Of a stretch of DNA of 64,000 nt, positions 26,336-35,671 are shown piece by piece (the first letter of the stretch is position 1; the number at the start of each line of letters is the position of its first letter). Below the pieces are notes generated by a model. The model was not told the DNA's origin and searched no databases. It saw only the letters and a list, made by a program, of their open reading frames with translations. Source of the DNA: Paenibacillus sp. PCH8 (GTDB taxonomy: Bacteria > Bacillota > Bacilli > Paenibacillales > Paenibacillaceae); assembly GCF_002968835.1 (NCBI RefSeq), contig NZ_PKQK01000010.1:32851-96850 (forward strand), written 5' to 3'. Made by a program: the position numbers and the translations under genes.

Positions 26336-28363
26336 TTATTGCATTTCGAGCAGTTGCACTCCGCGGCCTTCAATCTCAACATGTCCCGATAGTTCACAAT
26401 CGGTTAGCAGATCGCGTACCCTGGCTGCACCCAGATCATAGGATTGTGTGGAAGCGTTATGGTTCATGACAAAAAGATATGGTTTGCCATCTTTGGTACG
26501 TGCACTGACTTCAACACCTTCCGGTGTCTCAAGCAAAGATTCTACATTCTTGGCTACTGCAAGCTGTCCGAGCAACCCATCCAGGAAACGTTCATCCGGG
26601 TCGGATGCGACGTACCAGGCTTCACCTTGACCAAACTTGTTACGTGTAACGACAGGCATGCCTTTATAGAAGTCGTCTCCATACTCCGCGATGACTTCGG
26701 CTCCTTCACTGTGCAGCAGGTCACACAGTATGCCACAGTCATATTCTCCTTGAAGATCGCCGTAGGCTTCTTTGAGGACCATGCTGTTCTTTTGCTCAGG
26801 CAGCAGGGCATCGATCTCTTCAACCCAGATTCCGAGCAACTTGCGGAGTTCTCCCGGATAACCACCTGTGGTCACGAGGTCGTTCTCGTTGACAATACCG
26901 CTGAAGAAGGTCGTCACGAAAGTTCCACCTGCGGCAACAAACTTCTCCAGTTTGTCGGCATAACCCGGTTTAACCATGTAGAGCACAGGTGCGAGAACGA
27001 TGTCGTATTTACTGATATCTGTATCTACACTAACGATGTCCACTTGAATGTTGCGGCGGAAGAACGCTGCATAGTATTTATGAATCTGATCCACATAATT
27101 CAGGGCGACCGTAGGTCCGCTTGATTTTTCGATAGCCCACCAGTTATCCCAGTCGAACACAATGGCTACTTTGGATTCAACCGCAGCATCCAGGGTAGTG
27201 TCACCAAGTAACTGCAATTCCTTACCCAGCTCAGCGACTTCACGGAATACACGCGTATTCTCGTGTCCCGCATGTTCGATGACTGCACCGTGATACTTCT
27301 CACAAGCACCAATGGAACGGCGAAGCTGGAAGAACATAATCGTATCGGCCCCGTGTGCAACAGACTGGTAGCTCCACAGACGCATTACGCCGGGACGTTT
27401 CAGTGAGTTATACGGCTGCCAGTTCTGCTGACTTGGCGTCTGTTCCATGAGCATGAACGGCTGCCCATCTTTCAAACCGCGCATAAGATCATGAGCCATT
27501 GCCGTAAAACTGACGGGTGTTGCGAGACCGGGGTAGCTGTCCCAAGAGACGATATCCATATATTTTGCCCATTTGAAATAGTCCAGCTGTTTGAAAAATC
27601 CCATCAGATTGGTCGTGACGACCGAATCCGGAATGTGTTTTTTGATCGCATCATACTCCAGACGGTAACAATCAAGCATGCTGTCGGAGTTAAAGCGGGA
27701 GTAATCGAGCGAGATCCCCTGGAATGTGGAATTGTTGTTGCCCCAGTGCTCGCTCAGGTTACTTGGCAAGACAATCTCGTCCCAATCGTAGAACGTGTGC
27801 CCCCAGAAGTTAGTGTTCCATGCTTTGTTGACCTGATCGATCGTCTGGTAACGCTCCTTGAGATATACGCGGAATGCTTTCTCACAGTTGTCACAGTAAC
27901 ATTCACCGCCATATTCATTGGAGATGTGCCATACGAGAATGCCGGGGTGATCCTTGTATCGTTCCGCCAGTTGATCAGCTATCTTCTCGGAGTATTTGCG
28001 ATAGGTTGGGCTGTTGGGACAAGAGTTGTGGCGCCCGCCGAATTTACGTTTGCGACCATCGGCATCTACACGAAGCACATCCGGATATCTCTTTGCCATC
28101 CATGCCGGATGGGCAGCGGTACTCGTTGCAAGGCATATATAGACACCGCTTTCATATAGGCTATTAATGAGTTGGTCAAGTTCTTCTAAATGATATGTCA
28201 CTTCATCAGGCTGAATCAGAGCCCATGAAAAGACGTTAATTGTGGCAATATCAATGCCTGCCAGTTGAAACATACGCAGGTCTTCAAGGTGGGTCTCATG
28301 GTCCCATTGTTCGGGGTTATAGTCGCCCCCATAGAACATTTTGGGTAATTTGCTGCTAATCAT
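26336..28363 (-). CDS. Beta-galactosidase, glycoside hydrolase family 42
   Basis: A 675-residue cytoplasmic enzyme that removes terminal beta-D-galactose from oligosaccharides. The TIM barrel starts with FYGGDYNPEQWD and contains the acid/base Glu in WHISNEYGGECYCDNC and the nucleophile Glu in FMLMEQTPSQQNW near 310. The Cys cluster after NEYGG is the structural zinc site typical of GH42. A trimerisation domain and a small beta domain follow. ATG 28363 is preferred over GTG 28372 because AGAGGTGA lies five bases before it. It is divergent from an AraC regulator. There is no signal peptide, so it probably acts on imported oligosaccharides such as galactan or xyloglucan fragments. Confidence 0.95.
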   Translation of the reverse strand: MISSKLPKMFYGGDYNPEQWDHETHLEDLRMFQLAGIDIATINVFSWALIQPDEVTYHLEELDQLINSLYESGVYICLATSTAAHPAWMAKRYPDVLRVDADGRKRKFGGRHNSCPNSPTYRKYSEKIADQLAERYKDHPGILVWHISNEYGGECYCDNCEKAFRVYLKERYQTIDQVNKAWNTNFWGHTFYDWDEIVLPSNLSEHWGNNNSTFQGISLDYSRFNSDSMLDCYRLEYDAIKKHIPDSVVTTNLMGFFKQLDYFKWAKYMDIVSWDSYPGLATPVSFTAMAHDLMRGLKDGQPFMLMEQTPSQQNWQPYNSLKRPGVMRLWSYQSVAHGADTIMFFQLRRSIGACEKYHGAVIEHAGHENTRVFREVAELGKELQLLGDTTLDAAVESKVAIVFDWDNWWAIEKSSGPTVALNYVDQIHKYYAAFFRRNIQVDIVSVDTDISKYDIVLAPVLYMVKPGYADKLEKFVAAGGTFVTTFFSGIVNENDLVTTGGYPGELRKLLGIWVEEIDALLPEQKNSMVLKEAYGDLQGEYDCGILCDLLHSEGAEVIAEYGDDFYKGMPVVTRNKFGQGEAWYVASDPDERFLDGLLGQLAVAKNVESLLETPEGVEVSARTKDGKPYLFVMNHNASTQSYDLGAARVRDLLTDCELSGHVEIEGRGVQLLEMQ

Positions 28364-28378
28364 TGCGTTCACCTCTTG

Positions 28379-28453
28379 TATAAGAATAATTCTATATTAT
28401 ATGATACATATGACTTTTAAAATATAATAAAAGTACTGATCTATATAAGAATA
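28379..28453. promoter_or_regulatory. Direct repeats in the GH42/AraC divergent promoter region
   Basis: TATAAGAATA occurs twice on the plus strand, at 28379-28388 and 28444-28453, in a 127-bp divergent intergenic region. AraC-family activators often bind direct repeats, so these are candidate sites for the regulator at 28491. Confidence 0.45.
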
Positions 28454-28490
28454 TGGAAGTATAGTATGGCTAATATCCAAGGAGGTATCC

Positions 28491-29324
28491 ATGTTTATCT
28501 CACCTAGACATCAACGATATTTCATGACATCACGTGATCAGCCGTTACCCCTGTATATCGAGAGCCTTGGCTATAACGGCAATCAGGAGAAAGTGTCCAG
28601 ACCTGTGGGGTATCCGTGTTATCACTGGCTTCAAACCGTCAAGGGAGCCGGGGAATTCCGATTTGCCGGGTCCACGGTAATCATGGGGGAAGCGACGGGT
28701 ATTTTGCTACCACCTAATGAGCCGCATGAGTATGTGCGTGCTCAGGGGGAGTGGGAGACACTTTACATTACATTCGGGGGTCCCCAGTGTCCGGCCATCC
28801 TGGAGTCACTTGGGCTGGGGGAAGCGGCTTTGTATCAGTGGGAGCCGGGTAGCCCAATCAACGATTATGGACAGAAAGTTCTGGATTCGATCAGCAGTGA
28901 TCAGGATTTGTCGGGCTTGGAAGCGTCTGCGGATATATATCGATTTCTGATTTTACTCAAAAAACACGGCATGACAGGCAATCGATCTTCGATCTCGGAC
29001 GCTGTCGAACGGCTCGCTCCGCTCATTGCATTCATGGAACAGCACTATGCTAATCCCGAGATTGGTCTTGAACATATGGCTATCGTTACCGGGATTACGT
29101 CAAGACATCTAAACACCTTGTTCAAACAGTCCTTTGGCATGACAGCCTATAGTTATTTCATTCTGCTGCGCATTCGCAAATCCAAGGAAATCTTGACAGG
29201 GGATACGGGACTTACAATTAAGGAAACTGCTGCGCGGGTTGGTTTTCGAGACGCAAGTCATTTTGTCGCTACCTTTCGCAGGATTGAAGGAGTAACTCCC
29301 GAACAGTTTCGTAATTGGTACTAA
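28491..29324 (+). CDS. AraC-family regulator divergent from the GH42 gene
   Basis: A 277-residue regulator with an N-terminal cupin-like sensor (EFRFAGSTVIMGEATGILLP, followed by PPNEPHEYV) and a C-terminal AraC double helix-turn-helix: IGLEHMAIVTGITSRHLNTL then IKETAARVGFRDASHFVATF, ending GVTPEQFRNWY. It starts at ATG 28491, five bases after AAGGAGG. It probably controls the divergent beta-galactosidase gene and possibly the esterase genes downstream. The ligand is presumably a plant-derived sugar but is not visible in the sequence. Confidence 0.93.
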   Translation: MFISPRHQRYFMTSRDQPLPLYIESLGYNGNQEKVSRPVGYPCYHWLQTVKGAGEFRFAGSTVIMGEATGILLPPNEPHEYVRAQGEWETLYITFGGPQCPAILESLGLGEAALYQWEPGSPINDYGQKVLDSISSDQDLSGLEASADIYRFLILLKKHGMTGNRSSISDAVERLAPLIAFMEQHYANPEIGLEHMAIVTGITSRHLNTLFKQSFGMTAYSYFILLRIRKSKEILTGDTGLTIKETAARVGFRDASHFVATFRRIEGVTPEQFRNWY

Positions 29325-29478
29325 TGGTCAGTGTGAGGGGTACCCAATTGAACAAAAAGTGATACCAGGAAGGTATTGATGCTGGGGGTCATTGCCGTTA
29401 TGATGGTATCGATTCCTGAGATTCGAAAACGATTAAGCGGATTCATGTATCCGTTCTACTTAGAGAGGATGATAGAAA

Positions 29479-30266
29479 TTGACAACAACGATACCACTGT
29501 GGGATCATGCTGCACCTTATGCGGCCAAGGGTCATGAAGATGAAATGCCTCATTTGACTCCCTTTATTGTTCCTGGTTCCGAAAGCGCTGTTATTGTGTG
29601 TCCAGGTGGTGGCTATGGTTTTCTGGCAGATCACGAAGGGGCTCCAATAGCCGAATGGTTGAATCGTGCAGGGATCAGTGCATTTGTCCTGAAATATCGG
29701 GTAGCTCCTCACCAGCATCCTGCTCCGATGACCGATGGTCAGCGTGCCATACGTTATGTTCGTGCTCATGCGGAGCAATTCGGCATTAGTTCTTCAAAGA
29801 TCGCAGTACTTGGTTTCTCCGCAGGCGGACATCTTACAGCAACCCTGGGAACGTTGTATGACGAGGGACAAGCGGATCATGAGGATTGGATTGAACGCCA
29901 AAGCTCACGCCCGGACCGGGTTATTCTCTGTTATCCGGTTATTACGATGGAGTCCTATGGACATGCCGGTTCCTGCGAGAATCTGCTTGGTGCTGATGCC
30001 TCGAAGGAACAGATTCAGGCCTATAGTGCAGAGCAACAAGTGAAAGCCGATGCCCCGAAGCGTTTCTCTGGCATACCAGCGATGACAAGGCAGTTCCAGT
30101 GGAGAACAGCTTGCGTTACGCACTAGCATTGGGAGCTCATGGCATTCCCTATGACTTGCACGTTTTTGAGAAAGGCTCACATGGTTTGGGATTAGCCGAG
30201 GATAAGCCCGCGGTTCGGGCATGGTCCGATCTGTGCCTGACGTGGCTCAAGAATCAAGGCTGGTAA
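29479..30266 (+). pseudogene. Alpha/beta hydrolase, acetyl esterase-like, broken by a single-base frameshift
   Basis: The frame from TTG 29479 encodes an alpha/beta-hydrolase with CPGGGYGFLADHEG (oxyanion region) and nucleophile GFSAGGH near residue 115. At about 30058-30062 the match shifts by one frame: from TTT 30063 the sequence continues as FLWHTSDDKAVPVENS, then KGSHGLGL (catalytic His), to TAA 30266. Inserting one base near the AAGCG at 30058-30062 (for example AAGGCG) restores a ~262-residue protein with catalytic Asp and His. Read literally, the first frame ends at 30126 and lacks the His. It resembles esterases that deacetylate plant polysaccharides, matching the adjacent SGNH gene. 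It is either a sequencing error or a recent loss. Confidence 0.85.
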
Positions 30267-30331
30267 TATACGAGGCTATCCGCATCATCCATCCCACATA
30301 TTAGTGCTTATAGAGCGAAGGAGAAAAGACG

Positions 30332-30994
30332 ATGAAATTGCAAAAAAATGATAAGCTTCTGTTTATCGGAGATTCGATTACAGATTGTGGGCGTGAACAT
30401 CCTGTAGGTGAAGGCAGTTCAGGTCTAGGTCATGGTTATGTTGCACAAGTACATGCACTGCTGCGGTCCATCTATCCTGAATTGATGTTGCGTATCCAGA
30501 ATGTGGGTAATGGTGGAAATACGATTCGTGATCTGAAGCAACGCTGGGATCGTGACGTGCTTGATCTTAAACCGGATTGGTTAACGATTATGATTGGTAT
30601 TAACGATGTATGGCGCCAGTTTGACAATCCGCTGTCAACAGACTCGCATGTGTTTCTTGAAGAATATGAGTCCACGTTGCGTGAACTGGTTTCATCGGTT
30701 CGTCCGAACCTCAAAGGTATGGTATTGATGTCTCCATACTATCTGGAAGCCAATCCGGAAGACCCCATGCGGGCAACGATGGATATATATGGTGAGGCTG
30801 TCCGCAGGGTAGCGAGTGAGTATGATGCGGTGTATGTGGATACACAGGCTGCATTTGCTCCGTTCTGGGATCATTTCTATACGTCCGTACTGACTTATGA
30901 CCGGGTACATCCGGATGCAACAGGCCATATGGTCCTATGCAAAGCATTTCTGGATGCCATCGGGTTCGAATGGTCAGGCGGCGTCAAATCTTAA
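30332..30994 (+). CDS. SGNH-family esterase, probable carbohydrate deacetylase
   Basis: A 220-residue SGNH hydrolase. Block I FIGDSITDCGRE (Ser near residue 12), block II Gly in NVGNGGNTIRDL, block III Asn in IGINDVWRQF and block V DRVHPDATG (Asp and His) are all present. This arrangement is shared with acetylxylan and rhamnogalacturonan acetylesterases, which remove O-acetyl groups. There is no signal peptide, so it would act on imported oligosaccharides. The start is ATG 30332 after GAAGGAG. It sits between the frameshifted esterase and a SMP-30 gene that begins 15 bp downstream, forming an operon. Confidence 0.88.
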   Translation: MKLQKNDKLLFIGDSITDCGREHPVGEGSSGLGHGYVAQVHALLRSIYPELMLRIQNVGNGGNTIRDLKQRWDRDVLDLKPDWLTIMIGINDVWRQFDNPLSTDSHVFLEEYESTLRELVSSVRPNLKGMVLMSPYYLEANPEDPMRATMDIYGEAVRRVASEYDAVYVDTQAAFAPFWDHFYTSVLTYDRVHPDATGHMVLCKAFLDAIGFEWSGGVKS

Positions 30995-31009
30995 AAAGGA
31001 CGTGATGGC

Positions 31010-31891
31010 ATGAGCAATGTAACCGTAGCTGTGAACACACCGGCACTTCTGGGAGAAGGACCAAGCTGGGATGCAGAGAACAACCGTTTATTATGGGTGG
31101 ATATTGAAAACTTCAAGGTACATGTATATGATCCGGCCACAGGTCAGGATCGGGCATATGATGTTGGCGAACATGTTGGAGCTGTGGTTCCCTATCGCGG
31201 GGATGAAGTGGTCGTTGCATTACGCAGTGGATTTCATACATATCATCTGCTTACAGGTGCGTTACAAGCTATTGAAGACCCTGAACAGGACAAGCATACC
31301 AATCGGTTCAATGATGGCAAGTGTGATGCGCATGGCCGTTTCTGGGCAGGCACGATGAGCTTGAACAATGAGAGCCAAGCCGGTTCACTATATTGTTTGG
31401 AGCAAGGTCAGTCTGTGCGTACGATGGTGCAGCATGTATCAACGTCCAATGGATTGGGCTGGAGTCCCGACCGGCAGACGATGTATTATATTGATACCCC
31501 GACACGTTCCATTGATCGGTTTGATTTTGATCTGGCTGCAGGTACGATTAAGAATCGGTCCAGCATCATTGATATACCAGAGGAATTCGGTTTTCCAGAC
31601 GGTATGACAGTTGATGCGGAAGGCATGTTGTGGATTGCCCACTGGGGCGGAGGAAGAGTCACTCGCTGGAACCCGGATACGTCAGAGCTGTTGCAACAGA
31701 TCGAAGTGCCCGCAGATCAGGTAACCTCATGCTGTTTTGGTGGACCAGATCTCAAGGAGTTGTACATTACCACAGCGCGTACTGGAATTAAGGAAGAACG
31801 TCTGAAGGAGACACCGGATGCTGGATCGTTATTCGTGATCAGACCGGGTGTTAAAGGGCAGGAGACTCATGCATATGGTGGTCTGAAATAG
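31010..31891 (+). CDS. SMP-30/gluconolactonase-family protein
   Basis: A 293-residue six-bladed propeller enzyme of the SMP-30/gluconolaconase/LRE family. Metal-ligand motifs are visible: LLGEGPSWDAEN (Glu near 15), RFNDGKCDAHGRFWAGTM near 100, VSTSNGLGWSPD near 145 (Asn/Asp) and FPDGMTVDAEGMLWIAHWG near 197 (catalytic Asp). Such enzymes hydrolyse sugar lactones with Ca or Zn. Its place after two esterase genes suggests a role in oxidised or lactone sugar metabolism. It starts at ATG 31010 after AAAGGA. A tetranucleotide repeat and a terminator follow. Confidence 0.9.
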   Translation: MSNVTVAVNTPALLGEGPSWDAENNRLLWVDIENFKVHVYDPATGQDRAYDVGEHVGAVVPYRGDEVVVALRSGFHTYHLLTGALQAIEDPEQDKHTNRFNDGKCDAHGRFWAGTMSLNNESQAGSLYCLEQGQSVRTMVQHVSTSNGLGWSPDRQTMYYIDTPTRSIDRFDFDLAAGTIKNRSSIIDIPEEFGFPDGMTVDAEGMLWIAHWGGGRVTRWNPDTSELLQQIEVPADQVTSCCFGGPDLKELYITTARTGIKEERLKETPDAGSLFVIRPGVKGQETHAYGGLK

Positions 31892-31930
31892 AGAGAGACT
31901 TGGTCATGCGGTCAACTGCGAACGGTTAGT

Positions 31931-31993
31931 GAAGGAAGGAAGGAAGGAAGGAAGGAAGGAAGGAAGGAAGGAAGGAAGAAAGAAAGAAAGAAA
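31931..31993 (+). repeat. Tetranucleotide microsatellite (GAAG)12 then (AAAG)~4
   Basis: Twelve perfect GAAG units (31931-31978) are followed by about four AAAG units. The tract lies 39 bp after the SMP-30 stop codon and 30 bp before a terminator, inside the probable 3' untranslated region. Confidence 0.98.
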
Positions 31994-32022
31994 TCTACTA
32001 TTCCGATGGATAAGACATATCG

Positions 32023-32052
32023 AAAGATGCTGTTACTGCAGCATCTTTTTTT
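32023..32052 (+). terminator. Terminator after the SMP-30 gene
   Basis: AAAGATGCTG pairs perfectly with CAGCATCTTT (10 bp, 6-nt loop), followed by TTTTG. Confidence 0.9.
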
Positions 32053-32183
32053 GTTGTGCCAACAAGTAACTTCACTGAAAATATTTTACAAAAATCAGGA
32101 ATTAGACAGAGGGTTTTAGGGATTACCATCGAATGTTATTTATTGAAAATATTATCCATATAGTGACGTTTTAAAGAGATTTG

Positions 32184-32198
32184 TGTAAGCGCTTAACA
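32184..32198. promoter_or_regulatory. cre-like palindrome upstream of the GH74 gene
   Basis: TGTAAGCGCTTAACA resembles the CcpA operator (TGWAARCGYTWNCW) with one extra base in the right half. It is located about 130 bp before the GH74 start, suiting catabolite repression. Confidence 0.5.
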
Positions 32199-32330
32199 TA
32201 ATACTAAAAGGGGGTGAGGCTCCTTGTATAAAAGAATGCATTGATTGTCTGGCACGCCATCATCAGCATGATGAGACAGCGGGGATAGACCAACATGCAG
32301 TAACCAACTCGAAGAGGAGGATTAGTTAAT

Positions 32331-35300
32331 ATGAGAACGTTTATGGGGAAAATAAAAATCATGAGCCTGACGGTTGCCGTAGTCACGGCTACTATGGGAG
32401 GACTCGCTGGAACCGCAGCAGCGGCACCGAGCGAAGCCTACAAGTGGAAAAGCGTGGTAACTGGTGGTGGAGGCGGGTTTGTACCGGGCATTATTTTTAA
32501 TGAATCCGAAAAGGATCTAATCTATGCGCGGACGGATATCGGGGGAGCTTATCGCTGGAATGAGGCTGACGAGAGCTGGATACCGCTTACCGATTTTGTC
32601 GGCTGGGATGATTGGAACAAAAATGGTGTGGACGCACTGGCTACTGACCCTATTGATCCCGATCGAGTATATATGGCTGTTGGCACCTATACGAATTCGT
32701 GGGACCAGAATAATGGCTCCATCCTGCGTTCCACAGATCGGGGAGATACTTGGCAGACAACCACACTTCCGTTCAAAGTGGGCGGCAATATGCCTGGGCG
32801 TTCGATGGGCGAACGTCTTAGCGTGGACCCTAACGACAATCGAATTCTGTACTTTGGTGCACGAAGTGGCAATGGCCTCTGGAAAAGTACGGATTATGGT
32901 GTGACCTGGAACAAGGTGACGAGTTTCCCGAATCCGGGAAATTATGTGCAAGATCCTTCCAATGAATATACGAGTGATATTGTAGGACTGGCATGGATTA
33001 CATTTGATAAAACATCTGGTTCTGCTGGACAGGCGACTCAAACGATCTATGTGGGCGTAGCGGACAAAAATCAAAGTGTATACCGCAGTACGAATGGCGG
33101 GGTAACGTGGTCAGCTGTCGCTGGGCAACCCACCGGTTATTTGCCGCATCATGGCGAGCTGGATGCTGATGGTAGTCTGTATGTTACCTATAGTGATGGG
33201 GCCGGGCCTTACGACGGTGCCAAAGGTGACGTCTGGAAACTGAATACATCGACAGGTGCCTGGACCAACATAAGTCCTGTTCCAAGCAGTAGCGCAGATA
33301 ATTATTATGGCTATGGCGGTTTGGCGGTTGATGCACAGAACCCTGGTACGATAATGGTTGCGACACTGAATTCCTGGTGGCCGGATGCCGTTGTGTTCCG
33401 CAGTAAAGATAGTGGAGCGACGTGGACACGTATCTGGGATTTTGATGGATATCCGAACCGGAAGTTGCGGTATACACAGGATATTTCGGCAGCGCCATGG
33501 CTCACCTTTGGAGTCAATCCAGCACCACCGGAGACAACGCCAAAACTTGGCTGGATGATTGGCGATCTGGAGATTGATCCATTTGATTCCGATCGCATGA
33601 TGTATGGAACGGGTGCGACAATCTATGGAACGGACAACCTGACCGACTGGGATGACGACAAAAAAATCCATATCTCTGTAAAGGCCAAAGGCATTGAGGA
33701 GATCGCTGTATTGGATCTGATCAGTCCACCTAGTGGAGCACATCTGGTGAGTGGCGTAGGAGACGTCGCCGGTTTCCGACATAATGACCTGACACAGCCT
33801 CCGGCAACCATGTTTACCAGCCCGAATTATCCGTCCACGGAAAGTCTTGATTTCGCTGAATTAAGCCCAAATACGATGGTACGGGTGGGCAAAGCCGATT
33901 ATACGGTTGACCCTAATGCGAAATCAATGGGATTATCCAGTGATGGAGGCACGACATGGTACAAAGTTAATGCAGAACCTTCAGGGACAACAGGGGGTGG
34001 GACCGTAGCTATCTCGGCTAACGGGAACAGACTGGTCTGGAGTACGTCGGACAAAGGCGTTCATTATTCTGCCAGTGGTAACTCATGGACGGCTAGTACC
34101 GGCATACCTGCACAGGCCAAAGTTATTTCGGACCGGGTAAATTCGAACAAGTTCTATGGTTTTGCAGCTGGAAAAATCTATGTCAGTGTTAACGGAGGTG
34201 CATCCTTCACTGCATCGTCAGCGACTGGACTTCCGATTGGAGGTAATTCGGATCTCGATGCAGTTCCTGGTGTTGAGGGTGAACTCTGGTTCGCAGGAGG
34301 TAGTGAGGATGAAGGTCCTTACGGATTATGGCATTCTACTGATTCAGGAGCAACCTTTACGAAGCTAGCTAACGTAGAGGAAGCGGACAGCATTGGATTT
34401 GGTAAAGCTGCTCCTGGGCAGAGTGTAGTTGCACTATATACGGTTGCACAGATCGATGGTACACGCGGATTTTTCCGTTCCGATGACGGGGGAGCCCATT
34501 GGGTACGAATCAATGATGATCAGCATCAGTATGCTCGTGTAACGACGATTACAGGTGATCCACGTCTGTATGGAAGAGTATACCTCGGTACGAATGGTCG
34601 CGGGATGCTGTATGCTGACCCTGTAGGAGGTAATAACGGAGGGGAGACGCCCGGTTCCAACTCAGTCATTACACCAACAACAGCCGAATTTGATCGCAAA
34701 ACAGGCAATAAGGCGGATGTTCCGGTTGGGTTAACGTTAAACGGAAATACACTTGTATCCATTCGTAACGGGAATGCAACGCTGGTGTCAGGTACAGATT
34801 ACACGTTGACAGGCAATCAGGTCGTATTGAGTAAAAACTACCTGGCTTCACTGCCGAATGGCGCCGCGGCACTAACCTTTCAATTTAGTGCAGGCAGCCA
34901 TGCGACCTTAAATCTGCTCATTAAAGACACGACAGCTGCACCAGCTGGAACCATACGCATTGAGATGTTTAATAGTAATACTTCGGCGACAGGCAGCTCC
35001 ATTAGCCCCAAATTCAAACTGACGAACACGGGCACTACAGCATTGAATCTGTCCGATGTGAAAATCAGATACTTTTACACGATTAACGGTGATCAGCCTC
35101 AGAACTTCTTCGCTGACTGGGCGACTGCTGGAAGTGCGAATGTAACAGGCACGTTCAGTGCAATCAATCCGGTACGGACAGGTGCTGACCATGTGCTTGA
35201 GATTGGCTTTACAGCTTCGGCTGGAACACTGAATGCGGGACAAAGTACGGAGATCCATACGCGCATCTCCAAGAATAATTGGACCAACTATACCCAAACA

Positions 35301-35399
35301 GACGATTACTCCTTTGCAGGAAGTCAGACTTCCTATACGGACTGGTCCAAAGTCACCGGTTATATCGCGGGAGAGCTCCAATGGGGGATTGAACCTTAA
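32331..35399 (+). CDS. Secreted xyloglucanase, GH74 with X2 and CBM3 modules
   Basis: A 1022-residue secreted endo-xyloglucanase. The signal peptide (~1-31) ends in GTAAAAPSEA. The GH74 tandem seven-bladed propellers span ~35-765, with the typical opening FVPGIIFNESEKDLIYARTD, where the Asp in ARTDIGGAYRW matches the family catalytic residue, and repeated STDRGDTW/SKDSGATW/SDDGGAHW Asp-box motifs. A CBM_X2 module (~780-870, with ITPTTAEFDRKTG) and a C-terminal CBM3 (~875-1022, FKLTNTGTTALNLSDVKIRY) would hold the enzyme on cellulose-xyloglucan. It cleaves the xyloglucan backbone outside the cell. It begins at ATG 32331 after GAGGAGG. The two-component and ABC genes directly downstream probably handle its products. 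Confidence 0.95.
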   Translation: MRTFMGKIKIMSLTVAVVTATMGGLAGTAAAAPSEAYKWKSVVTGGGGGFVPGIIFNESEKDLIYARTDIGGAYRWNEADESWIPLTDFVGWDDWNKNGVDALATDPIDPDRVYMAVGTYTNSWDQNNGSILRSTDRGDTWQTTTLPFKVGGNMPGRSMGERLSVDPNDNRILYFGARSGNGLWKSTDYGVTWNKVTSFPNPGNYVQDPSNEYTSDIVGLAWITFDKTSGSAGQATQTIYVGVADKNQSVYRSTNGGVTWSAVAGQPTGYLPHHGELDADGSLYVTYSDGAGPYDGAKGDVWKLNTSTGAWTNISPVPSSSADNYYGYGGLAVDAQNPGTIMVATLNSWWPDAVVFRSKDSGATWTRIWDFDGYPNRKLRYTQDISAAPWLTFGVNPAPPETTPKLGWMIGDLEIDPFDSDRMMYGTGATIYGTDNLTDWDDDKKIHISVKAKGIEEIAVLDLISPPSGAHLVSGVGDVAGFRHNDLTQPPATMFTSPNYPSTESLDFAELSPNTMVRVGKADYTVDPNAKSMGLSSDGGTTWYKVNAEPSGTTGGGTVAISANGNRLVWSTSDKGVHYSASGNSWTASTGIPAQAKVISDRVNSNKFYGFAAGKIYVSVNGGASFTASSATGLPIGGNSDLDAVPGVEGELWFAGGSEDEGPYGLWHSTDSGATFTKLANVEEADSIGFGKAAPGQSVVALYTVAQIDGTRGFFRSDDGGAHWVRINDDQHQYARVTTITGDPRLYGRVYLGTNGRGMLYADPVGGNNGGETPGSNSVITPTTAEFDRKTGNKADVPVGLTLNGNTLVSIRNGNATLVSGTDYTLTGNQVVLSKNYLASLPNGAAALTFQFSAGSHATLNLLIKDTTAAPAGTIRIEMFNSNTSATGSSISPKFKLTNTGTTALNLSDVKIRYFYTINGDQPQNFFADWATAGSANVTGTFSAINPVRTGADHVLEIGFTASAGTLNAGQSTEIHTRISKNNWTNYTQTDDYSFAGSQTSYTDWSKVTGYIAGELQWGIEP

Positions 35400-35432
35400 T
35401 ACCCATTCAGACAAAATAATGGAATGAAAACA

Positions 35433-35486
35433 GAAGCCCTGACTCGCCAAATGATCATTTGGCGAGTCAGGGCTTCTTATTTTGTC
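35433..35486 (+). terminator. Terminator of the GH74 gene
   Basis: A perfect 44-bp palindrome starts with GAAGCCCTGACTCGCC and ends with GGCGAGTCAGGGCTTC (35433-35476), followed by TTATTTT. Confidence 0.93.
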
Positions 35487-35572
35487 GAAATATAGTGTAA
35501 ACTATAGATAGTTACCATTGCTTAAAGGATCGTTTTAGGATATAAAAAGATGTACAATCAATTTAAAATTAA

Positions 35573-35586
35573 TGTAACCGCTAACA
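35573..35586. promoter_or_regulatory. cre-like site upstream of the two-component genes
   Basis: TGTAACCGCTAACA matches the CcpA operator consensus at 13 of 14 positions by my count. It lies 86 bp before the response-regulator start. Confidence 0.5.
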
Positions 35587-35671
35587 CTGGGAAGTGGTTA
35601 TAGTCGATATATAATAGATGGTATAACCTGTACAGACATAGAGGAAAGATTAGACAAGGGGGTCAAGGATC

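Larger units (their letters stand above)
31892..32330. other. Intergenic region between SMP-30 and GH74 genes
   Basis: This 439-bp region contains the microsatellite, the terminator of the esterase/SMP-30 operon, an AT-rich stretch that should carry the GH74 promoter, a cre-like palindrome at 32184-32198 and a leader of about 130 nt ending in GAGGAGG before ATG 32331. No other gene is seen. Confidence 0.8.

Noticed and set aside
29379..29534. 51-codon ORF with GGAAGG before ATG, overlapping the start of the esterase gene
   Set aside because: It has a hydrophobic-looking N-terminus and a ribosome binding site, but its second half overlaps the esterase in another frame and no family is recognisable. 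It may be a relic.
31931..31993. Repeat tract considered as a CRISPR array
   Set aside because: It is a simple 4-bp tandem repeat with no spacers.
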